DNA from: Candidatus Saccharimonadota bacterium | GTDB lineage: Bacteria; Patescibacteriota; Saccharimonadia; Saccharimonadales; Saccharimonadaceae | Reading direction: 5' to 3' | Assembly (NCBI GenBank): GCA_017406565.1 | Contig: JAFQYG010000002.1 | Coordinates: 62,001 to 126,000, forward strand | DNA length: 64,000 nucleotides | Shown here: one piece after another, positions 48,944 through 58,609 of the stretch | Layout: the number at the start of each line of letters is the position of its first letter | Position numbering within the stretch: position 1 is the stretch's first letter | Notes under the pieces: generated by a model | The model's database searches: none | Told to the model about the DNA's origin: nothing | What the model saw: the letters and a program-made list of their open reading frames with translations, nothing else | Program-made: the position numbers and the translations under genes

Positions 48944-49360
48944 ATGGCTACTCACTTTGCACATGCATATGAAAAAGGCATTGATAATCAGCCACGTAAA
49001 ACTAGCATTGTTGCGTCTTTAGTACGTGATCGCTACGTGGCAGATGCCGTAGTAATTTTGGAACACACGCCACGTCGTGCTGCTAGAGCAGTGCTCAAAG
49101 CAGTAGAATCAGCAAATGCAAATTTGTTGAACAATTCAAAGGTGTCAATTGATCCAAAAACTGTAAGAATTTCAAGAATTTTCGTAACAAGTGGCACGAG
49201 GATGCGCCGCTATAAGCCAGCTTCTCGTGGTCGAGCACTTCCTTACGAAAAGATTAGTAGTAATATATTCGTCGAGGTCGCCGGCGAAGAAAAAGTAAAG
49301 AAAACTGCTGAAAAGGCTGAACCAAAAGCCAAAGCAGAAGCGAAGAAGGAGAAAAAGTAA
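48944..49360 (+). CDS. rplV: Large ribosomal subunit protein uL22
   Basis: 138 residues: typical L22 core (YEKGIDNQPRKTSIVASLVRDRYVADAVVILEHTPRRAARAVLKAVESANANL, ISRIFVTSGTRMRRYKPASRGRALPYEK, the beta hairpin that reaches into the exit tunnel) followed by a Lys/Ala/Glu tail of about 28 residues. Confidence 0.97.
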   Translation: MATHFAHAYEKGIDNQPRKTSIVASLVRDRYVADAVVILEHTPRRAARAVLKAVESANANLLNNSKVSIDPKTVRISRIFVTSGTRMRRYKPASRGRALPYEKISSNIFVEVAGEEKVKKTAEKAEPKAKAEAKKEKK

Positions 49361-49361
49361 T

Positions 49362-49988
49362 ATGGGTCAGAAGGTTAATCCCATCTCTTACCGTCTCCAA
49401 GTCAGCAAGGACTGGTCTTCGAAATGGTTTGTCCGTAAGGCAGATTTCCGTCGCTGGCTAGTGGAAGACGACAAGATTCGCAAGATTGTAGAGGATCGTT
49501 TTAAATCACGTCCAACAATCGCACGAGTTAATATCGAACGCTCCGCTAATCTTACTACCATCACGATTTTAACTGCGAAAGCAGGTGCTGTGATTGGTAA
49601 GCAAGGCGCAGGTATTAATGAACTTAAAAAACAACTTGAGAAAATCGTCGAAGGTCCAATTCGGATTAACGTCGAAGAAGTTAAGAAACCAGAACTTAAT
49701 GCTAAACTTGTAGCAGAAAACATCGGTTTTCAATTGGGTAAGCGTATGAATTTCCGCCGTGCGGTAAAGATGGCACTCCAATCTACAATGAATGCTGGTG
49801 CTAAGGGTGTACGTATTGAGGTAGCAGGTCGTTTGAACGGTGCTGAAATGAGCCGTCGTGAAAAATTCATCGAAGGTTCGGTGCCTCTACATACTTTGCG
49901 TGCAGATATTGATTTCTATTGCCATCATGCACCAACTATTGCTGGTATCGTAGGTGTTAAGGTTTGGATTTATAAGGGGGAAAAGTAA
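49362..49988 (+). CDS. rpsC: Small ribosomal subunit protein uS3
   Basis: 208 residues; MGQKVNPISYRLQVSKDWSSKWF, KH domain with VIGKQGAGINELKKQLEKI, and the C-terminal domain GAKGVRIEVAGRLNGAEMSRREKFIEGSVPLHTLRADIDFY. Part of the mRNA entry channel. Confidence 0.98.
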   Translation: MGQKVNPISYRLQVSKDWSSKWFVRKADFRRWLVEDDKIRKIVEDRFKSRPTIARVNIERSANLTTITILTAKAGAVIGKQGAGINELKKQLEKIVEGPIRINVEEVKKPELNAKLVAENIGFQLGKRMNFRRAVKMALQSTMNAGAKGVRIEVAGRLNGAEMSRREKFIEGSVPLHTLRADIDFYCHHAPTIAGIVGVKVWIYKGEK

Positions 49989-49989
49989 G

Positions 49990-50409
49990 ATGGCAATTAT
50001 GATTCCAAAGAAACTTGCTCACCGCAAGGTTCGTAAAGGCAAAAATGCTGGCGTAGCAACACGTTGTAATACTGTAGCATTTGGTGATTATGGTTTGATG
50101 TCGCTTGATAACGAACGAGTCAATTCACGCCAAATCGAGGCTGCTCGTCAGGCAATTACGCGTTACATTAAGCGTGGTGGTAAAATTTGGATTCGAATTT
50201 TCCCACATACACCTGTAACCAAGAAACCACTTGATGTAAAAATGGGTTCTGGTAAAGGTGAGCCACAATTTTATGTGGCAAAAGTGAAAGCTGGCACTGT
50301 GATGTTTGAAATCGCAGACGTTACTGATGAACAAGCAAAGGAGGCTCTCCGACTTGCTTCTCACAAATTACCAGTGAAATGTAAAATAATTAAGAAAGAG
50401 GAGTTCTAA
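49990..50409 (+). CDS. rplP: Large ribosomal subunit protein uL16
   Basis: 139 residues; [97 protein letters not shown]. Start set at 49990 (MAIMIPKK), 1 nt after rpsC. The next gene is rpsQ; rpmC (L29), normally between them, is missing. Confidence 0.97.
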   Translation: MAIMIPKKLAHRKVRKGKNAGVATRCNTVAFGDYGLMSLDNERVNSRQIEAARQAITRYIKRGGKIWIRIFPHTPVTKKPLDVKMGSGKGEPQFYVAKVKAGTVMFEIADVTDEQAKEALRLASHKLPVKCKIIKKEEF

Positions 50410-50410
50410 G

Positions 50411-50770
50411 ATGGCACACACTTTGATTGGAACAGTGACTTCCGATAAGCGCGATAAGACCATTACCGTCTCCATCGCAAATCGGGAAACTCACCCACTT
50501 TATCGTAAACAGTACACGAAGACTCGTAAATATACTGCTCACGATGAAAAAAACGAAGCCAAAGTTGGTGATCGTGTTGAAATCGCAATGACTCGACCAA
50601 TTTCCAAAACTAAGGCTTACTCTTTGGTAAAAGTGCTTGAGAAAGCTCGTGGCACAGTCGAACTTAAGGAAGATGTACATACAGTTGATCTTCCTGAAAA
50701 AGTTGGTGCTGATGAGATTGCAAAAGCTAAAAAAGCTGCAGAATCTGAAGCTGAAGGGGAGGAAGAGTAA
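50411..50770 (+). CDS. rpsQ: Small ribosomal subunit protein uS17
   Basis: 119 residues. OB-fold S17 core ([75 protein letters not shown]) with a C-terminal extension of about 40 acidic residues not found in most S17 proteins. No L29-like sequence is fused to it. Overlaps rplN by 1 nt. Confidence 0.96.
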   Translation: MAHTLIGTVTSDKRDKTITVSIANRETHPLYRKQYTKTRKYTAHDEKNEAKVGDRVEIAMTRPISKTKAYSLVKVLEKARGTVELKEDVHTVDLPEKVGADEIAKAKKAAESEAEGEEE

Positions 50771-51138
50771 TGATACAACAAGAAAGTAGATTAAAAGTTG
50801 CTGACAACAGTGGCGCTAAGGAACTTGGTGTAATCCGAGTACTTGGCGGTACTAGAGCTCGTTATGCTCGAGTTGGTGACATCGTAACTTGCTCAGTTAA
50901 GGATGCTTCACCTACTGGTGGCGTTAAAAAGAAGGCAGTAGTGCGTGCTGTGATTGTACGAACTCGTCAACCAATTCGTCGTCCAGATGGTTCAACTATT
51001 CGTTTTGACGAAAATGCAGCAGTATTAGTCAATGACGATAAGACACCAAAAGGAACGCGTGTCTTTGGGCCGATTCCACGTGAACTTCGCGACCTTGGTT
51101 TTACTAAGATTATAAGCTTAGCACCGGAGGTACTCTAA
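50770..51138 (+). CDS. rplN: Large ribosomal subunit protein uL14
   Basis: 122 residues; [46 protein letters not shown] and [46 protein letters not shown]. Forms part of intersubunit bridges. Confidence 0.98.
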   Translation: MIQQESRLKVADNSGAKELGVIRVLGGTRARYARVGDIVTCSVKDASPTGGVKKKAVVRAVIVRTRQPIRRPDGSTIRFDENAAVLVNDDKTPKGTRVFGPIPRELRDLGFTKIISLAPEVL

Positions 51139-51139
51139 A

Positions 51140-51427
51140 ATGGCACAGAATTTAAAGATAAATGATAAAGTCTTAGTCATCTCTGGTGACCATAAGGGCA
51201 AAGAAGCTAAGATTGTGAAAATCGATCGCAGTGCTAGGAAAGCTATGCTTGAAGGTATCGGTGTGATTGAACGTCACATGAAAAAATCTTATTTAAATCC
51301 AGCTGGTGGTAAAAAGACTATTCATGTGGGAATTGATTGGTCAAATTTGAAGTTGGTGGAGGCGGCAAAAGCCGTGAAGCCAGCTGTGAAAAAAGTTGAC
51401 AAAAAGCTAAAGAAAGGAGCTAAATAA
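51140..51427 (+). CDS. rplX: Large ribosomal subunit protein uL24
   Basis: 95 residues; KOW motif KINDKVLVISGDHKGKEAKIVKID, then GVIERHMKK and a Lys/Ala-rich end. An assembly initiator of the 50S subunit. Its stop overlaps the rplE start. Confidence 0.94.
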   Translation: MAQNLKINDKVLVISGDHKGKEAKIVKIDRSARKAMLEGIGVIERHMKKSYLNPAGGKKTIHVGIDWSNLKLVEAAKAVKPAVKKVDKKLKKGAK

Positions 51428-52047
51428 TGGCGGAAAAGAAAACGGCTGCCAAGACTGAAAAAGTCAGCAAAAAAGCTGATACGGTCAAAGCACAACCACG
51501 CCTCAAAGAGCTCTATAACAAAGAGTTGAAGGCGAAACTCAAAAAAGAGCTGGGACTTTCTAATATTAGCCAAGTTCCAGAACTTAAAAAAGTAATTGTT
51601 TCTTCTGGCGTTGGTAAAAAACGCGAAGACAAGAGATTTACTGAAACTGTTGCACTGACAATTGAGAAAATTACTGGTCAGAAGGCAACTTCTAGATTAG
51701 CTAAAAAATCAATTGCGACCTTTAAAATTCGTAAAGGCATGGGTGCGCCAGTTGGCTATCTCACAACACTTCGTAATGATAAGATGTACGAATTTGTCGA
51801 TCGTTTGATTAATGTTGCTTTGCCACACGTGAGAGATTTTCATGGTGTGTCGCGAACGGCATTTGACAATCAAGGTAATTATAATTTAGGCCTTAAAGAG
51901 CAAACTGTATTCCCAGAAATTACTTTTGAGGATGCATCAGTGCTTCATGGTCTTGAGATTACGTTTATTATTAAAAATGGTTCAAAGGAAGGAAGTCTAA
52001 AATTGTTAGAGCTTTTCGGAATGCCATTTACTAAGGAGGGGAAGTAG
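51427..52047 (+). CDS. rplE: Large ribosomal subunit protein uL5
   Basis: 206 residues: a Lys/Ala-rich N-terminal extension of about 24 residues ([18 protein letters not shown]), then normal L5 ([104 protein letters not shown]). Binds 5S rRNA and P-site tRNA. Confidence 0.97.
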   Translation: MAEKKTAAKTEKVSKKADTVKAQPRLKELYNKELKAKLKKELGLSNISQVPELKKVIVSSGVGKKREDKRFTETVALTIEKITGQKATSRLAKKSIATFKIRKGMGAPVGYLTTLRNDKMYEFVDRLINVALPHVRDFHGVSRTAFDNQGNYNLGLKEQTVFPEITFEDASVLHGLEITFIIKNGSKEGSLKLLELFGMPFTKEGK

Positions 52048-52048
52048 T

Positions 52049-52318
52049 ATGGCTAAGAAATCTGCAGTATTCCGCGATGAGAAACGTCGCAAGATGTACG
52101 AAAAATATAAAGACAAAAGAGCTGCATTGAAAGCTGCTGGTGACCTTGAAGGTCTTCAAAAGTTGCCACGCAACTCGTCACCAACTCGACTTAAGAATCG
52201 TGACCTCTTAGATGGTCGTCCACGTGGTTACATGCGTCGATTTGGTTTGTCTCGTATTAATTTCCGGGAAAAAGCTTCTAAGGGCGAAATTCCTGGTGTA
52301 ACTAAGAGTAGCTGGTAG
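52049..52318 (+). CDS. rpsN: Small ribosomal subunit protein uS14, zinc-free type
   Basis: 89 residues; the long form without CxxC motifs ([83 protein letters not shown]). Zinc independence is notable in a compact genome but common among bacteria that carry only this form. Confidence 0.97.
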   Translation: MAKKSAVFRDEKRRKMYEKYKDKRAALKAAGDLEGLQKLPRNSSPTRLKNRDLLDGRPRGYMRRFGLSRINFREKASKGEIPGVTKSSW

Positions 52319-52333
52319 GAGAAAGGAGAGAAT

Positions 52334-52735
52334 ATGTCATTACAATCTACAGATCAAATTGCAGATCTTATCACTCGTATTCGCAATGCGGTATTAGTTG
52401 GTAAGAATGAAATCCTCGTCCCGACTTCTAAATTGAAAGCAGGTGTCGTTGAAGTATTGAATAGGAACGGTTATGTGGCTGATTTTGAGATAATCGATGG
52501 TAAGCCACGTGGCATGCTTAAAGTTACTATTAACGAACCTGGTAAAGTTGCTCGGATCAACGAGATTGCTAAAGTATCTAAACCTGGTCGAAGAGTCTAT
52601 TCAAGTTCGAATGATTTGCCGACAGTGAAGTCTGGTCGCGGTATGATTATCGTATCAACTTCTAAAGGTTTGATGACTGGTCGTGAAGCCAAGAAAAATC
52701 GTCTTGGCGGCGAAGTACTAGTAAAAGTTTGGTAA
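52334..52735 (+). CDS. rpsH: Small ribosomal subunit protein uS8
   Basis: 133 residues; DQIADLITRIRNAVLVGKNEILVPTSKLKAGVVEVLNRNGYV, KPGRRVYSSSNDLPTVKSGRGMIIVSTSKGLMTGREAKKNRLGGEVLVKVW. Preceded by GAAAGGAG. It is the last gene of the first ribosomal block: a terminator follows, and L6 resumes only 5.3 kb later. Confidence 0.98.
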   Translation: MSLQSTDQIADLITRIRNAVLVGKNEILVPTSKLKAGVVEVLNRNGYVADFEIIDGKPRGMLKVTINEPGKVARINEIAKVSKPGRRVYSSSNDLPTVKSGRGMIIVSTSKGLMTGREAKKNRLGGEVLVKVW

Positions 52736-52740
52736 TACAA

Positions 52741-52766
52741 AAAAATAGCCCTGCGGGGCTATTTTT
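52741..52766 (+). terminator. Terminator after rpsH
   Basis: AAAAATAGCCC, loop TGC, GGGGCTATTTTT. Separates the ribosomal block from the surface-protein gene. Confidence 0.93.
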
Positions 52767-52788
52767 GTTGAATAAAAAACGCTTATCG

Positions 52789-52817
52789 TTGACCTCTGTA
52801 AAATGGTGTGATATGAT
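52789..52817 (+). promoter_or_regulatory. Promoter of the large surface protein
   Basis: TTGACC (52789-52794), 17-bp spacer, TATGAT (52812-52817). A leader of about 25 nt with AAGGAG leads to the ATG. Confidence 0.75.
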
Positions 52818-52848
52818 GAGTGCAAAATATTAGAGCGAAGGAGTTCAT

Positions 52849-55800
52849 ATGAAATCAAAACTTAAACGACTGTTTAGTGTTGTGCTAGCAGTGGTGATGG
52901 TGGGATATAATCTTGGGGGAATAATACCAGTAATGGCGGATGCAGATGATCCGACAATAAAAAATGCCGATCCGGTAACTTTAGCTGATGGCGTGAAGTT
53001 GTTCAAGACTGTGAAAAGTGTGCCTGGGTATGCTAACAAATGGGAAGTTACGCTGAGGATCGAATCTCCTAAGACTGAGAAGACGTCAGATACAGTGCTT
53101 GTGATTGATCGCTCTGGCAGTATGGGTAATGATGGTAGGTTAACTGCAGCAAAAAATGCAGCTAATTCTCTAGCTCAACAATTATTGCCTAGTGGTAACA
53201 CTACGAATAGAGTGGCCGTAGTCTCCTTTGCTTCTTCTGCGAGTACTAATACTAATTTTACAAATGATCTTAGTGCGGTTTCAAGAGCAATTAATGGGTT
53301 TCGTGCCGATGGTGGTACTTATACGCAATCGGCAATCCATATGGCTGCAGGATTACTAGCGAATTCAACTGCGGATATTAAGACGATGATTCTTCTTTCA
53401 GATGGTGAGCCGACCTACAGTGTATCCTTTACTTCGTCTGCTAGAAATGACAATAATAACTTCGTGGCTTATGGTAATGCACTTGAAACTAGTTCAGAGG
53501 TTGATCAATCAGTGTTTAATTATACCACTACTGGTTCGGTAGGGAATGGTAGGAACTTAAGGTATTGTATTGGTGGGACCGATTATTGGGGCAACTGTAC
53601 AAGCGGAAAATACTATAATCATGGTAATTCGGCTATTGCTGAGGCTGGTTACTTTAAGGATAGCAATATTGGTGATTTATATACAATTGCACTTGATGCT
53701 GGTGCGGTTGGTACACCGATTTTGAATGCGATTGCTAGCCCAGACAAACACTATACGGCAACTCCTTCTGAACTTACAAGAATCTTTAATGAAATTGGTG
53801 GAAATATCCTGTCGTTAATCCAAAGCGCCTCGGTTGAAGATACGATGGGGCATGGCGTGACGGTTAGTGGAACTGGTGACACATCGATTGAATGGACGCC
53901 TGCGTTCAAACTTGAAGGCAATGTGTTTGTAGCAGAAACTTCATATCAGGTTGAGATGGATGAAAGTGTTTATGAGCAGACACCAGAGGATGGTTTCTAT
54001 GCCTTAAATAAGAGTGCGGTACTGACCTATAATGATAATCAAAAAGGCGAGTTTCCTATTCCGAAAGCAAAACCATTTGCTTTGAATGTGGAAAAGGAAT
54101 TGGTAATTATTGACGAAGATGGCAACAAAACGACCAGAGATGATGAAGAGTATGAATTTAAGATTTCTGGTAGTAATAAAACCTACAAAGTCAGTTCTGG
54201 TGGACACAACATCGTAAAAGTACCAATGCCTATTAAGATTGGAACTGAGTATACAATCACGGAGACTGGTGCAGTTGATGAAAGTGAGATGAGATTTGAA
54301 AACTATTTGGTGGAGTACACTGGTAATAAATTTACGATTACCGAGGATCATGGTGACGAAATAGACATTAAGATTAAGAACACTTACGCGGAGACTAGAG
54401 TTGAGGCTCATAAGACATGGGATGATGATAATAATAGAGATGGGTTGAGAAAGAATTATAATGATTTGGCAGTAGCGGTAAAAGATGGAAATAAATATGT
54501 GGCGTACGAAGCGTTAGACTTGAACACCAAGGATAAGGATTATAGTTTTGAAAACTTGCCAAAGTATCGCAACGGTTCGGAAATTAATTATGAGGTAGTT
54601 GAAGCGAGAGGCTGTAGTGGAAGTGATGAAAGTATTACTTGTAGGAGTGAATTTAGTGGTGACAATAGTTATACGATGACAAATAAAGATGGTGTGATTA
54701 CTAATAAGCATACTCCTGAAACTGTGACTTTGACCATTAAAAAGAAATGGGACACTTCGGCTGGGACTTTACCAACGGTAACTCCTGGATTTGTAACGGT
54801 TGAAGTTTCAAATGATAAAAATAATACAGTAGAGACTGTAACCCTGCAAGGAGAATCATATTCAGAATGGACTGGAACTTTTACGGGCTTCAAGAATGAA
54901 GGTGGCCAAGAGATTAATTATACCGTAACTGAAAAGAAAATTGATGATAGTAGTCTTAATGCTAATAATACATTGTACGTTTACAATGGTAATGTTTTGG
55001 AAGGTAAATGGGTGGCAACACGTGAAGGTGTGGAAGTAACAAATACTTGGACGCCAGCTAAAACGGAGTATACTGGTGCAGGTGAATTTTATATCAAGAA
55101 AACCGATCAAGCTGGTGAGGCATTGGCTGGTGTGACTTTCACGGTTGGCAATGAAACTTATACAACTGGAAATGATGGCACAGTAAAAGTTGAATTTTCA
55201 GCATCTACTGAAGAACCAGAAGATAAATATACCTTTAATATTGAAGAAACTGATGCTCCAGATTTCTATGACATTATCGAGGGTACGGAAGTTTTGGAGG
55301 CTACAACTGATTTAGATTTGGAAGTCGACACCGAAAACTTGGTTAATAAATACACTAAGAGTTTTGAGTTTACAGTTAAAACTTCAGTTGATGGTTATGT
55401 CTGGCAGAATGACGATTCGACTCTGCTTGTAACTGACCAAGCTCTTGCAGATGAATTAGTGATTGAGAAAACATTTGAAGGAATTTCAGCAAATGCTTTC
55501 GAAGAGAATAGCCAGATTAAATTCGATATTAGTGGCCCTGAAGGATTTACTGAAATGACGGTAGGAAATGGTGATGATGAATGTGAAATTTCTGGTAGTA
55601 AGTTAGTATGTACGATTGATGGTTCGGAGACTTTACTTCCAGTTGGTGAATATACAGTTACCGAAAAGGATGCAGACATTGATAACTTTACTTACACGAG
55701 TGAGCCAACCAGTAAAGAGATTAAAAAGACAGTTGCACTAGGTGGAACTGCAGAGTTTAAATTTAAGAATATTTATGAACCAGTTAAAACTGCTTCGTTT

Positions 55801-57705
55801 AAGGTTAAGAAAGTTTGGAAAGATGACTCGGACAGAGATGGTATCCGCCCAGATGAGCTAGAAGTTACCCTGCTTGCTGATGGTGAAGCCTATGGCGATC
55901 CAGTGGAATTAACTGGTGACAATTGGGAATACGAGTGGACTGGGTTGCCACTAGTAAACGAAGATGCTGAAGTAATCGAATATAGTGCTGAAGAAGAAGA
56001 TTTAGGTGATGATTATGAATCTGATGGTGGCGAAATGAAAAATGGCGTGTTCACCTTTACAAATACTCATGAACCAGAAATGCACGATGATATAACAGTG
56101 AAAAAGATTTGGGCAGGTGAAGGTAATGAGCTAGCGAGACCAGGTTCGGTCTTGGTGGAATTGCTCGCTGATGGTGAAGTAATTGATACAGCAAGCATTG
56201 TGGCTGGTCAGAACAATGAATGGACTCATACATTTACCGATCTTTATAAGAATGCAGATGGTGAAGAAATTGTTTATTCCGTACAAGAGTCGAAAATTGG
56301 TGAAACTGCATTTGGTGAGGGTGAGAGTACGATTGTAGTTTATAAAGCTGATGGTGAAACACTTGAAGGAAAATGGGTTAAGAGTATTGAAGGGTTTGAA
56401 GTAACTAACACTTGGACTCCTGCAGCTACTCAGATTGATTATAATGGTGAGAGTGAATTCACAATTAAAAAGGTAGATGAAGAATATGAACCATTGTCGG
56501 GCGTAACATTCGAAATAAATGACGACAAAGAGAAAACTGATAGAAGTGGTGAAATCACGGTAGAAGTGCCAATTACTACTACAGACGAAGATGAGGATGA
56601 AGCAAAGACAGAAGAAAGCTTTGAATATGAAATTAGTGAATATGAAGCTAAAGAAGGTTATGATGAAGTAGAAGGCTCTGCTACGGTGGGCGTTACATGT
56701 ACAAGTACATTAGTTGCGGATCCAGATACGCTGACAAACTACTACACGAAGACATGTACGTTTGAAAAGACCGATGGTAGCGATAAGTTTGTTTGGGACG
56801 GAGAAGATTTGACGCTTACTGTTGTAAATAAACGAAGCTTAGCTAAATCTCTAATAATTACTAAGACTTTCTCAGGTGTAAATGCGAGTGTATTGAGGGA
56901 TGTAACATTTACTATTGAAGGTCCAGAAGACTTTGGCGATAATGGTACTATGACCCTCACTGTGGGCGAAGATTGTACATCTTCTGAGGACAAGATTGTT
57001 TGTGAAGTAGATGCCAAGATTCCAACTGGTGAATATACAGTTACAGAAGGTAACGCAGAAATAGAATTCTTTACCCTGAATGTAACTGGTGATAATGGTG
57101 AAGAAAAGACCGTAGAGAAGAATGACGAGGTTGAGTTTGAGATTGATAATGAGTATATAGTTGACACAACTTACTTCGATGTAGTGAAGATTTGGGAGGA
57201 CGAACATAATAAAGATGGTAGTCGTCCAGAGACACTAAAAGTTAATTTATTGGCAAACGATGAAGTGGTTGATGATGAAGAATTGTCGGCGGACAATGAA
57301 ATACAAGACGAAGATTTACCAGAAGAATTAGAGAGTAGTGATATTTGGGTATATACTTTCGAAGGGCTACCAGTAGCAGATGAGAATGCCAAAGTAATTG
57401 AATACTATGCTGAAGAGATATTAGAGGCAGACGGTTATGAGCAAATCGATGAGATTGGCGGTATGCATACAGTTATATTTGTTAATATGCATGAGCCGGT
57501 AGTGGATCCGTGTGAAGAAGGTGGCTGTGGCGGTGAAGTACCACCGGTGAAAACACCAGAGACAGGTAAATTAACGAAGTCTGACGATAATGGTACAGTC
57601 GAAGGAGCTTGGACTGGAAATATGATTGGTGGAGCAATGATGGTAATCTTGGGTATCTCCTTGGTCGCCTTCGGTAAGCGCAAAGAGGTAAAATTGACAA
57701 AATAA
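52849..57705 (+). CDS. Giant surface protein: vWA domain plus Cna_B/SpaA-type repeats and C-terminal anchor
   Basis: 1,618 residues. Signal peptide (about 1-31, LFSVVLAVVMVGYNLGGIIPVMA). A von Willebrand A domain follows with the metal-binding MIDAS motif DRSGS at 87-91 and LLSDGEPTYS. Then come at least six to seven immunoglobulin-like Cna_B or SpaA-type repeats: VEAHKTWDDDNNRDG, VTLTIKKKWDTS, FYIKKTDQAGEALAGVTF, FKVKKVWKDDSDRDGIRP, DITVKKIWAGEG, FTIKKVDEEYEPLSGVTF and VVKIWEDEHNKDGSRP, plus two DUF5979-like units (EKTFEGISANAFEENSQIKFDISGPEGF and a second). It ends with TPETG, a spacer, a hydrophobic helix and KRKEVKLTK, a sorting-like or membrane anchor. Likely an adhesin or pilus-tip-like protein. 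It interrupts the ribosomal cluster. Confidence 0.9.
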   Translation: MKSKLKRLFSVVLAVVMVGYNLGGIIPVMADADDPTIKNADPVTLADGVKLFKTVKSVPGYANKWEVTLRIESPKTEKTSDTVLVIDRSGSMGNDGRLTAAKNAANSLAQQLLPSGNTTNRVAVVSFASSASTNTNFTNDLSAVSRAINGFRADGGTYTQSAIHMAAGLLANSTADIKTMILLSDGEPTYSVSFTSSARNDNNNFVAYGNALETSSEVDQSVFNYTTTGSVGNGRNLRYCIGGTDYWGNCTSGKYYNHGNSAIAEAGYFKDSNIGDLYTIALDAGAVGTPILNAIASPDKHYTATPSELTRIFNEIGGNILSLIQSASVEDTMGHGVTVSGTGDTSIEWTPAFKLEGNVFVAETSYQVEMDESVYEQTPEDGFYALNKSAVLTYNDNQKGEFPIPKAKPFALNVEKELVIIDEDGNKTTRDDEEYEFKISGSNKTYKVSSGGHNIVKVPMPIKIGTEYTITETGAVDESEMRFENYLVEYTGNKFTITEDHGDEIDIKIKNTYAETRVEAHKTWDDDNNRDGLRKNYNDLAVAVKDGNKYVAYEALDLNTKDKDYSFENLPKYRNGSEINYEVVEARGCSGSDESITCRSEFSGDNSYTMTNKDGVITNKHTPETVTLTIKKKWDTSAGTLPTVTPGFVTVEVSNDKNNTVETVTLQGESYSEWTGTFTGFKNEGGQEINYTVTEKKIDDSSLNANNTLYVYNGNVLEGKWVATREGVEVTNTWTPAKTEYTGAGEFYIKKTDQAGEALAGVTFTVGNETYTTGNDGTVKVEFSASTEEPEDKYTFNIEETDAPDFYDIIEGTEVLEATTDLDLEVDTENLVNKYTKSFEFTVKTSVDGYVWQNDDSTLLVTDQALADELVIEKTFEGISANAFEENSQIKFDISGPEGFTEMTVGNGDDECEISGSKLVCTIDGSETLLPVGEYTVTEKDADIDNFTYTSEPTSKEIKKTVALGGTAEFKFKNIYEPVKTASFKVKKVWKDDSDRDGIRPDELEVTLLADGEAYGDPVELTGDNWEYEWTGLPLVNEDAEVIEYSAEEEDLGDDYESDGGEMKNGVFTFTNTHEPEMHDDITVKKIWAGEGNELARPGSVLVELLADGEVIDTASIVAGQNNEWTHTFTDLYKNADGEEIVYSVQESKIGETAFGEGESTIVVYKADGETLEGKWVKSIEGFEVTNTWTPAATQIDYNGESEFTIKKVDEEYEPLSGVTFEINDDKEKTDRSGEITVEVPITTTDEDEDEAKTEESFEYEISEYEAKEGYDEVEGSATVGVTCTSTLVADPDTLTNYYTKTCTFEKTDGSDKFVWDGEDLTLTVVNKRSLAKSLIITKTFSGVNASVLRDVTFTIEGPEDFGDNGTMTLTVGEDCTSSEDKIVCEVDAKIPTGEYTVTEGNAEIEFFTLNVTGDNGEEKTVEKNDEVEFEIDNEYIVDTTYFDVVKIWEDEHNKDGSRPETLKVNLLANDEVVDDEELSADNEIQDEDLPEELESSDIWVYTFEGLPVADENAKVIEYYAEEILEADGYEQIDEIGGMHTVIFVNMHEPVVDPCEEGGCGGEVPPVKTPETGKLTKSDDNGTVEGAWTGNMIGGAMMVILGISLVAFGKRKEVKLTK

Positions 57706-57737
57706 CGTAAGTGTGATATAATATAAGTATAGGGCAT

Positions 57738-57766
57738 TAATCCCCTCTAATGAGGGGATTTTTGGT
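57738..57766 (+). terminator. Terminator after the surface-protein gene
   Basis: AATCCCCTC, loop TAAT, GAGGGGATTTTT. Confidence 0.9.
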
Positions 57767-57797
57767 GGAAAAATTGAGAATGATGCTTATTTTTATA

Positions 57798-57826
57798 TTG
57801 ACTTAAGTATTTTGTTGTCATATAAT
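57798..57826 (+). promoter_or_regulatory. Promoter of the 37-residue peptide
   Basis: TTGACT (57798-57803), 17-bp spacer, perfect TATAAT (57821-57826). Confidence 0.88.
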
Positions 57827-57850
57827 GAAAATATTAAAAGTGGAGGTAAA

Positions 57851-57964
57851 ATGGTTTTAACTACAACTGTTGCTTCAATGATGGGCGCAGCGATTATAAC
57901 TGCGGCCGCAGCAGGTCTATTAATGACGATCATTATCTTTGCATATTTAATTCGTCGAAGATAG
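57851..57964 (+). CDS. 37-residue hydrophobic membrane peptide
   Basis: Begins MVLTTTVASMMGAA and ends FAYLIRRR: one membrane helix of about 25 residues with a positive C-terminal tail. GTGGAGGT is the ribosome site; a near-perfect promoter and a strong terminator (57983-58010) make it a complete one-gene unit of about 180 bp. Small hydrophobic peptides of this shape include regulators of membrane complexes and type I toxins; the sequence does not decide, and I see no antisense RNA promoter that would argue for a toxin pair. Confidence 0.75.
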   Translation: MVLTTTVASMMGAAIITAAAAGLLMTIIIFAYLIRRR

Positions 57965-57982
57965 ACGTAAAACCTGAAATAC

Positions 57983-58012
57983 AAAATCCCCTGATAAAAC
58001 AGGGGATTTTGC
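57983..58012 (+). terminator. Terminator after the 37-residue peptide
   Basis: AAAATCCCCT, loop GATAAAAC, AGGGGATTTT. Confidence 0.92.
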
Positions 58013-58041
58013 TTGTATATTTATGTAATTTGTGGTATAAT
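58013..58041 (+). promoter_or_regulatory. Promoter of the second ribosomal block
   Basis: TTGTAT (58013-58018), 17-bp spacer, extended -10 TGGTATAAT (TATAAT 58036-58041). It allows L6-L15 to be expressed despite the interruption upstream. Confidence 0.82.
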
Positions 58042-58072
58042 GGTACGGATATTAACATAAAAGGGAAAAGAT

Positions 58073-58609
58073 ATGAGTCGTATCGGAAAACAACCCATCG
58101 ATATTCCGGCGGGAGTGACAATTACGGTCGGCGACAGCGAAATTACTGTTGCGGGACCGAAAGGTTCACTCAACGTCCCGGTGCAGCCAAAGACAAAGGT
58201 TGCGATTGATGGTAACGTCTTGACCGTCACCCGTGAGGATGACGAGCCAAAATCTCGTGCTTGGCACGGTCTCCAGCGCGCATTAATTAATAATGCCGTT
58301 GTAGGTGTGACTAAGGGTTACGAGAAAAAATTAGAAGTAAATGGTGTAGGTTTCCGTCTATCTGGTGGTGGACAAGAAATCGAAATGGCGCTTGGTTTTT
58401 CACACCCTGTGAAATATAAAGCTCCAGAAGGTGTACAGCTTACCACTAACAAAATGGAAATCACGGTTTCTGGCATCGACAAACAAAAAGTTGGTCAGGT
58501 GGCTGCGGAAATCCGCTCATTAAAGAAACCTGAACCTTACAAGGGTAAAGGTATTAAGTATGTCGATGAAGTAATCCTTCGTAAGGCAGGAAAGGCGGGT
58601 AAGAAATAA
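58073..58609 (+). CDS. rplF: Large ribosomal subunit protein uL6
   Basis: 178 residues; MSRIGKQPIDIPAGVTITVGDSEITVAGPKGSL, WHGLQRALINNAVVGVTKGYEKKLEVNGVGFRL and SGIDKQKVGQVAAEIRSLKKPEPYKGKGIKYVDEVILRKAGK. First gene of the second block. AAAAGGGAAAAG is the ribosome site; the stop overlaps the rplR start by 1 nt. Confidence 0.98.
   Translation: MSRIGKQPIDIPAGVTITVGDSEITVAGPKGSLNVPVQPKTKVAIDGNVLTVTREDDEPKSRAWHGLQRALINNAVVGVTKGYEKKLEVNGVGFRLSGGGQEIEMALGFSHPVKYKAPEGVQLTTNKMEITVSGIDKQKVGQVAAEIRSLKKPEPYKGKGIKYVDEVILRKAGKAGKK

Noticed and set aside
50409-50770. L29 fused to or hidden in the long S17
   Set aside because: The S17 extension is an acidic Ala/Lys/Glu tail without the L29 helical-hairpin pattern.
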